From Gammaproteobacteria bacterium 50_400_T64 (GTDB lineage Bacteria > Pseudomonadota > Gammaproteobacteria > Pseudomonadales > Porticoccaceae), in contig MAAS01000015.1 in assembly GCA_002162755.1 (NCBI GenBank), positions 104,872 through 168,871 on the forward strand: DNA of 64,000 nucleotides, given 5' to 3'. A program made the translations under genes and the position numbers. Under the pieces are notes generated by a model, which saw nothing but the letters and a program-made list of their open reading frames with translations, was not told the DNA's origin and did no database searches. Every line of letters starts with the position of its first letter. The stretch's first letter is position 1. Below, in pieces: positions 39,968 to 48,833 of this stretch.

Positions 39968-40156
39968 AAATCCCGAGAGCAATCAATAGCAAGTTTTGAG
40001 CACCGCCGTAGCTGGATCGAGGATAAATTGCTTGCCCTAGTCGGTGTCTTTTGTATCGATGTTGCAACCTATGCCGTGATGTCGAATCACTATCATGTTG
40101 CATTGCATATTAACGCACCGCAAGTGGATCCGCTAAGTGATCTTGCTGCGCAATAA
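39968..40156 (+). pseudogene. Relic of a Y1 (REP-associated/IS200-like) transposase
   Basis: An open frame without a start codon encodes FEHRRSWIEDKLLALV, then FCIDVATYAVMSNHYHVALHIN. The MSNHYHV segment contains the HUH-type His pair of TnpA-REP/IS200-like transposases, and the FEHRR segment precedes it as in full-length members. Only about 60 of some 300 residues remain, ending at TAA 40154-40156. No start and no C-terminal part were found. The following 200 bp (to 40359) contain nothing recognisable. Confidence 0.75.
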
Positions 40157-40359
40157 TCAAGAGCCCCACCCCATAACACTCGCCTAGCATTGCGTATTCA
40201 CCAACGATTGACGGCAATCCATTCCGTCTTGATACGCCATTTCACGTACTTCTGTGGCCTCTTACCTGCCGAGAACCCACTTAAAATCGAAAATTGAGCT
40301 AGGGAGCCTATTGAGTTAGAGATCCTAGATTTCCAGACGTCCGAGCTTTGGCACGACAT

Positions 40360-40773
40360 TTACAGTAAGACACTTTCTACTCTTGTTTGACTATGAAATG
40401 CCGCAACCAATGAATAACGTATAAATGACTCACAGGTCGTAAAATAATCCCCAAGCCAATACTGAAGATCCTCCGATTCAAGCCGGGGAAAACCACATGT
40501 CACCACCTGGGGAGAGTCAATTTTTTTCGTGCTATCCGTTACTACAATGCTAAGAACAGACGATGCAGCACACCACTCAAACAGCAGGTAGAGCGACTCA
40601 TCGTTAATGTTCGTGTGCAGAAGGCTTATTGATTTCTCAACACATTCAGCCAATGCCAATCGAATGCCAGACTCTTCTGTGCCCGCATATTCTGAGTGAT
40701 GGACAATGCTCTCAGAACACTCGCCAGGCAACTTGTTTTCTTGCCAATTTAAAATCATAGAGCTACAACCCAT
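40360..40773 (-). CDS. Hypothetical protein next to the transposase relic
   Basis: 137 residues from ATG 40773; no strong ribosome site. Acidic, with several Cys and Trp residues (LFEWCAASSVLSIVV, LQYWLGDYFTTCESFIRYSL). No signal peptide or domain that I recognise. It lies between a transposase relic and cysS, which suggests accessory DNA. It may not be expressed. Confidence 0.42.
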   Translation of the reverse strand: MGCSSMILNWQENKLPGECSESIVHHSEYAGTEESGIRLALAECVEKSISLLHTNINDESLYLLFEWCAASSVLSIVVTDSTKKIDSPQVVTCGFPRLESEDLQYWLGDYFTTCESFIRYSLVAAFHSQTRVESVLL

Positions 40774-40919
40774 CAATACCACTGTGTGTTAACTCCGCGC
40801 GAAAGGCGCTGGAGAAAGTTAACGCTAAACCTCGTGATGTGTGTATTAGTGAAAAAGGGCCCCTAATAAAAAAGACCGGGGACAAGCATCTCTGGATGCC
40901 ATATCTTTACGCAGCAGCC

Positions 40920-42323
40920 CTAAGCCCGCCGCCAACGCGTCCCTTCCCGGGAATCCTCAAGCACAATGCCCTGCTCTTTTAATTCTTCGCGCACTTCGTC
41001 GGCTCGGGCGTAATCTTTATTCAACTTCGCTGCTTCACGTTCAGCGATAAGCGCGTCAATATCAGCATCGGACAAACCCTCGCCGTCTGCTGCGGAGCCT
41101 TTCAGAAAAACATCGGGGGTTTCCTGCAACACACCGAGAATGCCACCCAATGCTTTTAGCTCGCCCGCAAGAACTAGTGCTTTGGCTTGGTCATCACCGG
41201 CAACGGTGTTCAGTTCCCGCACTAAATCGTACATTGCCGAGAAGGCTTCGCGCGTATTGAAATCATCATCCATTGCCGCAACAAAGCGCTGATAATAGGC
41301 ATTACTCTCAAGCCCAGCCAGTGGTGTCGGTGTAACGTCGGCAAAGTTTTGCAGGCCGAAATAAAAACGTTCTAGCCCCTGCCGTGCTTCTATTAAATTA
41401 GCTTCAGAATAATTAATCGGGCTACGGTAGTGGCTAGACAATAAGAAATAGCGCACCACTTCGGGGTGGTATTTTCCCAGCACATCGCGAATGGTGAAAA
41501 AATTATTCAGCGACTTGGACATTTTTTCGTTATCAACCCGCACCGCGCCGGCATGCATCCAGTAATTAACAAAGTGCTTGCCGGTTGCCGCTTCGCTCTG
41601 GGCAATTTCATTTTCATGATGGGGGAAAGGCAGGTCGGGGCCGCCACCGTGAATATCAAAAGTTTCACCCAATAGACAGGTCGACATGGCTGAGCATTCA
41701 ATGTGCCAACCGGGACGGCCGTAGCCCCAGGGCGAAGGCCAACCCGCTTCGCTTTCATCAGCCGCTTTCCACAGGGCAAAATCGCGGGGGTCTTCTTTCA
41801 CATCGCTGACTTCAACCCGCGCACCGGAGAGTAATTCGTCGGGGTTTTTATTACTTAATTTGCCGTAATCGGGGAAGCGCTTCACCCGGTAGTAAACATC
41901 GCCGTTGTCGGCTCGATAGGCGTAGTGGTTGTCGACCAGGGTTTGCACCATGTCGAGAATATCGTCCATATGAGCGGTGGCGCGGGGTTCAAGGTTGGGC
42001 GGTAAAATACCCAGGGCACGCTCATCCTCGTGCATCGCGTCTATCATGCGTGCGGTTAAGTCGGTGTAGAGTTCTTTATTTTCATCGGCACGGCGCAAAA
42101 TTTTGTCGTCGATGTCGGTGATATTACGCACGTAATTGACGTCCCAGCCCTGGGAGCGCAAATAGCGGGTAATAGCGTCGAAGGCGACCAGCACACGGGC
42201 ATGACCTATGTGGCAGTAGTCATACACCGTAATGCCGCAAACGTAGAGGTCAATTTTGCCCGGGTTAAGCGGTTTAAAAAGATCTTTCTTGCGCGTTAGT
42301 GTGTTGTATAACTGTAAGGCCAT
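40920..42323 (-). CDS. cysS: Cysteinyl-tRNA synthetase
   Basis: 467 residues, standard class I synthetase. YVCGITVYDYCHIGHAR holds the zinc Cys and the HIGH motif. GWHIECSAM, a further zinc Cys and FPHHENEIAQSEA follow, then KMSKSLNNF (KMSKS loop). An anticodon-binding C-terminal domain follows from about 310. It lies 65 bp downstream of glnS, as in Pseudomonas. A CCCC/GGGG stem with a T-rich loop near 40848-40882 is a weak terminator candidate. Confidence 0.98.
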   Translation of the reverse strand: MALQLYNTLTRKKDLFKPLNPGKIDLYVCGITVYDYCHIGHARVLVAFDAITRYLRSQGWDVNYVRNITDIDDKILRRADENKELYTDLTARMIDAMHEDERALGILPPNLEPRATAHMDDILDMVQTLVDNHYAYRADNGDVYYRVKRFPDYGKLSNKNPDELLSGARVEVSDVKEDPRDFALWKAADESEAGWPSPWGYGRPGWHIECSAMSTCLLGETFDIHGGGPDLPFPHHENEIAQSEAATGKHFVNYWMHAGAVRVDNEKMSKSLNNFFTIRDVLGKYHPEVVRYFLLSSHYRSPINYSEANLIEARQGLERFYFGLQNFADVTPTPLAGLESNAYYQRFVAAMDDDFNTREAFSAMYDLVRELNTVAGDDQAKALVLAGELKALGGILGVLQETPDVFLKGSAADGEGLSDADIDALIAEREAAKLNKDYARADEVREELKEQGIVLEDSREGTRWRRA

Positions 42324-42388
42324 TTTGTTTCTCTCATCTTTCGCCGCATTAAAAACAAACAGCGTTAAAATAAAATTTTCGAATTAAT

Positions 42389-44074
42389 TTATTTTTTCTG
42401 CTGCCAGTTATCGCGTAAACCAATGGTGCGATTAAAGACCGGCTTGTCTGCACTGGCGCAACGGCTGTCGAGGCAGAAATAACCTTCACGTTCAAACTGG
42501 TAGTGATCCTCTGCCGTAGCACTCGACAAACTTTGCTCCGCCTTACAGCCCTGTAATATTTCGAGGGATTCAGGGTTCACACAGTCGAGAAAGTTTTTAT
42601 CGCCACCATCAGGATCGGCTTCGTTAAACAGGCGATCATAAAGACGCACCTCACAGTCGATGCTGTGCTCGCCGCTGACCCAGTGAATCACACCACGGGG
42701 CTTCATCCCTTCGGGCGGGTTTTCACCGACGGTACCGGGCACAATGCTGGCGATAATTTCGACGATTTCACCGGCCTCATCGGTCACTACGCCATCGGCT
42801 TTAATCACATAAGCACCGCGCAAACGGACAAACTGACCGAGCACCAAACGTTTAAATTTCTTGCGCGATAAAGTAGTGTCTTCGCTGAAGTCCGCTCGGT
42901 CGATAAATAGAGTGCGGCCAAAGGGCAGCTTTCTTTCGCCAAGCTCTTCACGATTGGGGTGGCAAGGTGCTGTCAGTGTTTCGACCTCTCCTTCGACCCA
43001 ATTGGTCAATGTCACCTTCAGTGGATTGAGTACGCACATCGCCCGCGGTGCATTGTCATTCAGGTCATGGCGAATAAAGTGATCCAGCTGTGCCATATCG
43101 ACGGTACCGTCAGTTTTCGACACCGCCAGACTGTCGCAAAATTCCCGTACCGCTGTTGCAGTCACGCCGCGACGCCGCAGACCCGATAGTGTCGGCATGC
43201 GCGGGTCGTCCCAGCCATCGACAACATTTTCTTCAACCAGTTGGCGCAGTTTGCGCTTGCTGGTCACCGTGTAATTTAAATTGAGGCGACCAAATTCAAA
43301 CTGCCGGGGTTTAGCCGGTACGGGCAGATTGTCGATAAACCACTCGTACAAGGGCCGGTGGTCGGCAAACTCCAACGTACAAATGGAATGGCTAACGCCT
43401 TCAATGGCATCTTCCTGACCGTGGGCAAAATCATAGGAGGGATAAATACTCCACTCACTGCCAGTACGGTGATGGGGCACCCGTTTAACCCGATACAGCA
43501 CAGGGTCGCGCAGGTTAATGTTCGGGGCAGTCATATCGATTTTAGCGCGCAAAGTCATCAGACCCTCGGCAATATCGCCGGTGCGCATTTGCTCCAACAG
43601 AGCGAGACTTTCACTGGCGGGACGATCCCGATAGGGACTATTTTTGCCCGGCTCGATGAGTGAGCCGCGATATTCCCGAGTCTGCTCCGGCGTTAGCTCG
43701 CAGATATAAGCCTTGCCCGCATTGACTAAAGCGACAGCCCAGTCGTAGAGCTGGCCGAAATAATCAGAGGCATAGCGCACTTCGCCCTGCCACTGAAAGC
43801 CCAGCCAGCGCACGTCTGCAATAATCGCCTGCACGAACTCATCGCTTTCTTTGTCGGGATTAGTGTCATCGAAACGCAAACGGCAAATGCCGTCGAATTC
43901 TTCAGCCAGGCCAAAATTAACGCAAATCGCCTTGGCGTGACCAATGTGCAAATAGCCGTTTGGCTCGGGGGGGAAGCGGGTGACAACTTCTTTAGTGACA
44001 GAAGATTGCAGATCATTCTTTATGACTTGCTGAATAAAGTTGAGCGGCTTGTCGGCGGGGCTAGAATCGTCCAT
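42389..44074 (-). CDS. glnS: Glutaminyl-tRNA synthetase
   Basis: 561 residues. PPEPNGYLHIGHAKAIC carries the HIGH motif. RFDDTNPDKE follows, as does the catalytic-domain block DFAHGQEDAIEGVSHSICTLEFADHRPLYEW (split here by family landmarks). The KMSKS-equivalent loop reads VTSKRKL, with Thr where E. coli has Met. Two beta-barrel anticodon-binding domains fill about 345-555. A true GlnRS implies direct Gln-tRNA charging in the usual gammaproteobacterial way. It is divergent from ppiB. Confidence 0.98.
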   Translation of the reverse strand: MDDSSPADKPLNFIQQVIKNDLQSSVTKEVVTRFPPEPNGYLHIGHAKAICVNFGLAEEFDGICRLRFDDTNPDKESDEFVQAIIADVRWLGFQWQGEVRYASDYFGQLYDWAVALVNAGKAYICELTPEQTREYRGSLIEPGKNSPYRDRPASESLALLEQMRTGDIAEGLMTLRAKIDMTAPNINLRDPVLYRVKRVPHHRTGSEWSIYPSYDFAHGQEDAIEGVSHSICTLEFADHRPLYEWFIDNLPVPAKPRQFEFGRLNLNYTVTSKRKLRQLVEENVVDGWDDPRMPTLSGLRRRGVTATAVREFCDSLAVSKTDGTVDMAQLDHFIRHDLNDNAPRAMCVLNPLKVTLTNWVEGEVETLTAPCHPNREELGERKLPFGRTLFIDRADFSEDTTLSRKKFKRLVLGQFVRLRGAYVIKADGVVTDEAGEIVEIIASIVPGTVGENPPEGMKPRGVIHWVSGEHSIDCEVRLYDRLFNEADPDGGDKNFLDCVNPESLEILQGCKAEQSLSSATAEDHYQFEREGYFCLDSRCASADKPVFNRTIGLRDNWQQKK

Positions 44075-44325
44075 TGTCAGTCATCAATTAGTGAATAGAA
44101 TATCGTTTGTAATAAATACAGTGCGTCGCTTGTCGAGAGTAGAGCATGTCGCTTGCGGTCTTGCGAAAAAGGCGCAAGGACAATAAATACTTCGCCCCGT
44201 CAAAATCAGGTGCGAATTATACCGGCCACAGCCAGCTTTGATAAACCGATTATTCCAATCTCCGGGCAAAGCCCTTATCATCGCCCTCTTTCGTGGTTTC
44301 CAACCCTCTTCAAGCAGGCCTCATT

Positions 44326-44835
44326 ATGATTACTCTTCACACCAACCATGGCGACATCGCCATTGAACTCGACTTTGACAAGGCGCCCATCAGTGCCGCC
44401 AACTTCCTGCAGTACTGTCGCGACGAGTTCTACGCGGGTACTGTTTTTCACCGTGTCATCCCCGGCTTTATGATTCAGGGCGGCGGCATGAACGAAGACA
44501 TGAGCGAAAAGAGCACGCGCGAGTCGATTAAAAACGAAGCCGATAACGGCCTCAGCAACGACAACGGCACGTTAGCGATGGCTCGAACCATGGTGCCCGA
44601 CTCTGCCTCTTCACAGTTTTTTATCAACATCGCTGACAATCACTTCCTTAACCACACCGCGCCCACCGATCAAGGCTGGGGCTATGCAGTTTTCGGTAAA
44701 GTCGTTGACGGCATGGATGTGGTCGATGTTATTAAAGCGGTGGCCACTGGCAACAACGGCCCCCACCAGGATGTACCCACAGAGACGGTGGTGATTGAAA
44801 AGACCTCCATTTCTGACGCCTACGCTGACCGCTAA
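44326..44835 (+). CDS. ppiB: Peptidyl-prolyl cis-trans isomerase B (cyclophilin)
   Basis: 169 residues from ATG 44326 ([17 protein letters not shown]). Cyclophilin core: [15 protein letters not shown] with catalytic Arg, [14 protein letters not shown], and [17 protein letters not shown]. No signal peptide, so it is the cytoplasmic type. It is followed by lpxH after 46 bp, the same order as E. coli. Confidence 0.96.
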   Translation: MITLHTNHGDIAIELDFDKAPISAANFLQYCRDEFYAGTVFHRVIPGFMIQGGGMNEDMSEKSTRESIKNEADNGLSNDNGTLAMARTMVPDSASSQFFINIADNHFLNHTAPTDQGWGYAVFGKVVDGMDVVDVIKAVATGNNGPHQDVPTETVVIEKTSISDAYADR

Positions 44836-44881
44836 AAAGAATGAGGGGTTATCGTTTCACATTCACCGAGCGGTCTCCCCT

Positions 44882-45607
44882 TTGACCACCCTCTTTATTT
44901 CCGACCTCCACCTTTGTGCCGAACGGCCCGAGGTTAACGCAGCCTTTTTCCATTTCTTGCAAACGAATGCTGCAGAGGCCGACGCCCTTTATATTCTCGG
45001 CGATTTATTTGAAGCCTGGATTGGCGACGATGATCCCGCCCCTCTTTCTCAGCAAGTAATTCGCGCCCTTCGTGCGCTCACCGATGGTGGTACCGCGCTG
45101 TATTTCCTCCACGGCAACCGCGACTTCGCCGTCGGCAAACGCTTTGCACGAGAGACTGGGGCCACGCTGCTAAAAGATCACGCCGTAATCTCCCTCGGCA
45201 ACGAACAAATACTGGTGTTACACGGCGACACCCTTTGCACGGATGATGTCGACTATCAGAGGTTTCGCCGAGTGATTCGCAACCCGCTGCTACTGGCTCT
45301 TATACGCTACCTGCCCCTACGTACTCGCCAGAATATTGGCATTAAAGGGCGCGCTAAAAGCATGGCCGCAAATAGTAATAAAAGCGCTAGCATTATGGAT
45401 GTCACCCCCGCCACTGTATCGACATTGATGGGCAAATACGGCGTTAAAACGATGATTCACGGCCACACCCATCGCCCCTGCAGCCATGAGCTGGTACTCG
45501 ATGACGGTTCTGCAGCGCGACGTATTGTGCTCGGTGACTGGGGAAGTAAGGGCTGGATGGTTAGCGCCAACGATGAAGAATTGAAGCTCTCATCGTTTGA
45601 TATATAA
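44882..45607 (+). CDS. lpxH: UDP-2,3-diacylglucosamine diphosphatase LpxH
   Basis: 241 residues if translation starts at TTG 44882, matching the E. coli length and N-terminus (TTLFISDLHL). The longer TTG frame from 44795 overlaps ppiB. Metallophosphatase motifs: DLHL, ILGDLFEAWIGDDDP, HGNRDFAVGKRF, LVLHGDTLCTDD and IHGHTHRP. It makes lipid X in lipid A synthesis, so the cell has LPS made by the Raetz pathway. No ATG is available in frame, so start assignment is moderate. Confidence 0.95.
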   Translation: MTTLFISDLHLCAERPEVNAAFFHFLQTNAAEADALYILGDLFEAWIGDDDPAPLSQQVIRALRALTDGGTALYFLHGNRDFAVGKRFARETGATLLKDHAVISLGNEQILVLHGDTLCTDDVDYQRFRRVIRNPLLLALIRYLPLRTRQNIGIKGRAKSMAANSNKSASIMDVTPATVSTLMGKYGVKTMIHGHTHRPCSHELVLDDGSAARRIVLGDWGSKGWMVSANDEELKLSSFDI

Positions 45608-45634
45608 ATACGAACAAAAGTGCTGCGTAACCAG

Positions 45635-46258
45635 CTATTCGCCTAATAGCGGCCCGGAGTGAAAACGAAACTCCGCACAGGGCTCTTCAATCAACTGCTT
45701 TTCCTTTTCAGCAAAAACAGCAATCCGCTGATCTACATCGATCGGTTTACTGTGAGCAGCAGCCACCTCACGAGCCAGCGTCAAGTAGTCCTTAAAATGC
45801 CGAGATTCTGATTTCAACAGCGACAAATAAAACGTCGATAACTCTTCATCGAGATGGGGGGCGAGTTTGGCAAAACGTTCGCAGGAACGCGCCTCAATCA
45901 AAGCGCCCGCCACCAGTATGTCGATCAGCCGCATGGGCTCCCAGGTCGACACCAGCTTGCGCAGCTCACCCGCATAATTTGCTGCTGGCAAGGACTCATA
46001 GGCAATATCGCGCTTTTCCATCAGCGCGATGACCTGCTCAAAATGGCGTAGCTCTTCACGGGCCAAGCGGGACATTTTATGCAGCAGCTGATACTGCTCA
46101 ATATAACGAAACATTAAATTGAGCGCGGTGCTGGCCGCTTTTTTCTCACAATTCGCGTGATCAATCAGCAGGATATTTTGATTCTTTACAGCGGCCTCTA
46201 TCCACGCATCGGGGGTAACACAGGGCAGAAAGGCCGCAATTTCATCAATATTACTCAA
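45635..46258 (-). CDS. miaE: tRNA 2-methylthio-N6-isopentenyl-adenosine-37 hydroxylase MiaE
   Basis: 207 residues with a TTG start (46258) preceded by GGTGAG. Ferritin-like diiron fold with metal ligands in REELRHFEQV, LIEARSCERF and KSESRHFKDY. NYAGELRKLVSTWEPMRLIDIL lies between, as in MiaE. It hydroxylates the hypermodified A37 of tRNAs using O2. Converges on lpxH with 27 bp between. Confidence 0.93.
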   Translation of the reverse strand: MSNIDEIAAFLPCVTPDAWIEAAVKNQNILLIDHANCEKKAASTALNLMFRYIEQYQLLHKMSRLAREELRHFEQVIALMEKRDIAYESLPAANYAGELRKLVSTWEPMRLIDILVAGALIEARSCERFAKLAPHLDEELSTFYLSLLKSESRHFKDYLTLAREVAAAHSKPIDVDQRIAVFAEKEKQLIEEPCAEFRFHSGPLLGE

Positions 46259-46289
46259 GAAGTACTCACCCCCATTTCAGCACAATGTG

Positions 46290-46934
46290 TCATTTAGCCA
46301 TCATTTCTTTCAATGCCTCATCACGCTCGGCATTGACCTTTTGCACCAGCGGATTACTGTCCATAACACCCAACCAGGCTTTTAACCCCGGCAGGTCATC
46401 ACACAGGTCACGACCCAATGCCTTTTGAGTCGCCATATTACCCAGGGTGACCGTGTAATAAAGCATAAAGTCGGCGTAGGTCATTACCTCACCGGCAGCG
46501 AAGGGTGAAAAAATGAGGATGCGATTCAATGAGGCCACGCCTTTGTCGAGCTGCTCGTTAACTTTCGCGTTTAAGGCCTCGTCAGCCGGAGCGCCGAAAA
46601 GAGCAACGCCATATAACTGCCGCACGACCAGCTCCAGATAGAGCTCAATCGATTTGCTGAGCTCGCGAACCTTGGCACGCTCAAAAGGGTCGAGGGGATA
46701 AAGTGGAAAATCGGAGGACAGTTCTTCCAGAAAATCGAAGATCACATTGGTTTCACTGATGGCCCCTTCTTTCACTTCGAGGCAGGGAATTTTACCCATC
46801 GGACTTATATTCAGAAAATCTTCTTCCTGAGAGGGACGGGTGATCACCTCTTCGAAATCGAAACCCTTTTCCAACAAAGTCAGTTTGACCATGTTGTAGT
46901 AATTACTCACGGGAAAACCATAAAGTTTAAACAT
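46290..46934 (-). CDS. Glutathione S-transferase family protein
   Basis: 214 residues, with GGAGAAAA before the ATG. N-terminal thioredoxin-like domain: LYGFPVSNYYNMVKLTLLEKGFDFEEV, MGKIPCLEVKEGAISETNVIFDFLEE (the cis-Pro and glutathione-binding Glu-Thr region). The C-terminal all-helical domain is at about 85-214. Class and substrate are not evident. It is 18 bp from the DUF1289 gene, with which it probably forms an operon with the hydrolase. Confidence 0.9.
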   Translation of the reverse strand: MFKLYGFPVSNYYNMVKLTLLEKGFDFEEVITRPSQEEDFLNISPMGKIPCLEVKEGAISETNVIFDFLEELSSDFPLYPLDPFERAKVRELSKSIELYLELVVRQLYGVALFGAPADEALNAKVNEQLDKGVASLNRILIFSPFAAGEVMTYADFMLYYTVTLGNMATQKALGRDLCDDLPGLKAWLGVMDSNPLVQKVNAERDEALKEMMAK

Positions 46935-46952
46935 CGTCTTTTCTCCATCTCG

Positions 46953-47432
46953 TTATTTTTTTAAAGGTTGCTGCCGACTCGCTGCCACTATACCCGGTGC
47001 AACATAGCGCTGGTAGTGAGCCTGCGAGAGTCGATAAAGCTCCCCTTCAAGATCTTCATAAAACCGCGGTAACGCTGTGTTGGTAAAAGCAGGCAGCAGG
47101 CGAAAGCCCCAGTGCGCCGCATCAAGCCCTTCACCACGGGTTTTTTTCAACAGGCTGTAAACCCAGCAGTGGGGGTCACTCTGTTTTCGAAAAGCGATAT
47201 TTTCAGCCACAAGTCTTTCACTTAATAGTTTAATATCAATAAGTTGTATCTTATTTTTAAGAATTTGAATTAATAGGGAGTCCAGCCTTTCAAAAACTAC
47301 AACGCGCTGTTCTTCGGGGTAGCCATTCCAGTTGACCACCTCGTGGGCAAAGCGATGGCAGCCCCGGCACACATCGTCACCCATGCTCGATGAACAGATG
47401 CCAATACAGGGTGTGGCGATGAGTTTACTCAC
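46953..47432 (-). CDS. DUF1289-domain protein with four-Cys N-terminus
   Basis: 159 residues if GTG 47432 is used (overlapping the hydrolase stop by 8 bases); a TTG frame to 47444 is the alternative. TPCIGICSSSMGDDVCRGCHRF has four Cys in the DUF1289 pattern, likely a metal or Fe-S site. WNGYPEEQRVVVFERL completes the domain. The remaining 110 residues show no domain I recognise. Function unknown in the family. Confidence 0.8.
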   Translation of the reverse strand: MSKLIATPCIGICSSSMGDDVCRGCHRFAHEVVNWNGYPEEQRVVVFERLDSLLIQILKNKIQLIDIKLLSERLVAENIAFRKQSDPHCWVYSLLKKTRGEGLDAAHWGFRLLPAFTNTALPRFYEDLEGELYRLSQAHYQRYVAPGIVAASRQQPLKK

Positions 47433-48306
47433 ACGACTGACCAAAAAATTGATTCAAACGCTGAGCCGTGGGGACGACGGTTTCTTCCATATGGAAGTGG
47501 TGAGTGCCCTCTATAATTTCGATAGTAAGCTGCTGCGCATGCTGGTCCATACCGTAAAATCGTTCCGTGCGTTGCGGGTCGGAAAGCAGTAATAAACTCG
47601 GGCACTTAATGCACTCGACAAAAGCCCGCACAATGGCCGGTGTTAACTTGACCTCGGAAGCCACCTTCAACTTCTCATCGGCACGCCAACGAAAGCCCTC
47701 GCCCTCATGCCGCAAACCTCGCTCGGCGATCAGCTTGGCCGATGCCAGTGACAAGCGAGCTTCACCCCTGCTGGTGCGCGACGCTAGCGCCTCATCCCGT
47801 GTGGCGTATATACGTGGCTCACGCCGCAAACGTAAATGCTTATCTTCAATGGACAATGCCAACTGCGCTGGTAATTCTGCCTCCTTGATTGCCTGGGGTA
47901 CAAAGCTATCGATTAAACCAAGATGGCTAACGCGCTCAGGATAAGCACCTGCAGCCAGTGTAGAGATCATTGCACCGCGAGAGTGGCCGAGCAGGGCAAA
48001 AGTCGACAGGCCCAACTGCTCAACCACGGTGTAAACATCAGCCACGTCTTGCCAGATGTTGTAAGTATTATCGAGCGAGCGATGGTCGCTTAAGCCGTGG
48101 CCCGCCAGGTCAATGGCTATTAAGCGTACGCCCTCCAGCCTTTCAGCCAGGGGTGCAAAACTGGCGGCGTTATCGAGCCAGCCGTGCAAAGCGATGACTG
48201 GCAGGCCATCGGGATCACCCCACTCCAGCGCCGCGAGGCTAATACCGTGATTATCGAAGCGGTGTGCAATGGCGTTATTTAATAAAGGTATGGCGGATGA
48301 AGTCAT
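47425..48306 (-). CDS. Alpha/beta-fold hydrolase
   Basis: 293 residues from ATG 48306; the longer frame overlaps sixA. LHGWLDNAASFAPLAERL is the oxyanion-hole region, GHSRGA holds the nucleophile Ser, and EGTHHFHMEE near the C-terminus supplies the His. It resembles the serine hydrolases related to human MEST and SERHL-like enzymes. Substrate unknown. It sits between sixA and the DUF1289 gene, overlapping the latter, so the genes from gpsA to the GST may form one transcription unit. Confidence 0.9.
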   Translation of the reverse strand: MTSSAIPLLNNAIAHRFDNHGISLAALEWGDPDGLPVIALHGWLDNAASFAPLAERLEGVRLIAIDLAGHGLSDHRSLDNTYNIWQDVADVYTVVEQLGLSTFALLGHSRGAMISTLAAGAYPERVSHLGLIDSFVPQAIKEAELPAQLALSIEDKHLRLRREPRIYATRDEALASRTSRGEARLSLASAKLIAERGLRHEGEGFRWRADEKLKVASEVKLTPAIVRAFVECIKCPSLLLLSDPQRTERFYGMDQHAQQLTIEIIEGTHHFHMEETVVPTAQRLNQFFGQSCE

Positions 48307-48340
48307 TGGGGAAATGTTCGCTTTAATTAAAACAGGGGAG

Positions 48341-48799
48341 TTAATTCGGCGTCTGCGCCCAGCACACATCGGCAAACCCCGGTGCCAGGGCTTGCGTTTT
48401 CAGCGCCACCAAATTGGCCGTGCCTGTAGACAGCCAAACCGTATCGCCACTGAGCAGACTCAATACCTTGCCCACAAAGGGCTGATGCGTAACGAGTAAA
48501 ACTGAATCCACATTGAGGGAATGAATAAAGCGAAAAAGCGTTTGCGGATCGCCGCCTGGCTCTAGCGCCTCGGTAACGAGTAATTCCTGACCAAAGCCCA
48601 GACACTGAGCTGCAATTTTCGCCGTCTGCCGCGCACGGCGATAGGGACTGGTGACGATGAGTTCAATTCCCGCTAACGCTTTACTGCGCGCTTCTATAAC
48701 ACTCTGCACATCGTTTTCACCAAGCGGCGTCAACCGCCGCTCGGGATCGCTGGCAGCGCGGATCTCTGCTTCACCGTGGCGTAGAAAAAACAAATCCAT
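48341..48799 (-). CDS. sixA: Phosphohistidine phosphatase SixA
   Basis: 152 residues from ATG 48799 with GGAGG five bases upstream. Histidine-phosphatase motif FFLRHGEAE at the start, SPYRRARQTAKI in the middle, and VTHQPFVGKVLSLL carrying the second catalytic His. SixA removes phosphate from His of HPt or PTS proteins. It lies 34 bp downstream of gpsA on the same strand. Confidence 0.92.
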   Translation of the reverse strand: MDLFFLRHGEAEIRAASDPERRLTPLGENDVQSVIEARSKALAGIELIVTSPYRRARQTAKIAAQCLGFGQELLVTEALEPGGDPQTLFRFIHSLNVDSVLLVTHQPFVGKVLSLLSGDTVWLSTGTANLVALKTQALAPGFADVCWAQTPN

Positions 48800-48833
48800 A
48801 ATAACCTCCGACTCTTCTCCGCTTAACCGTCTG

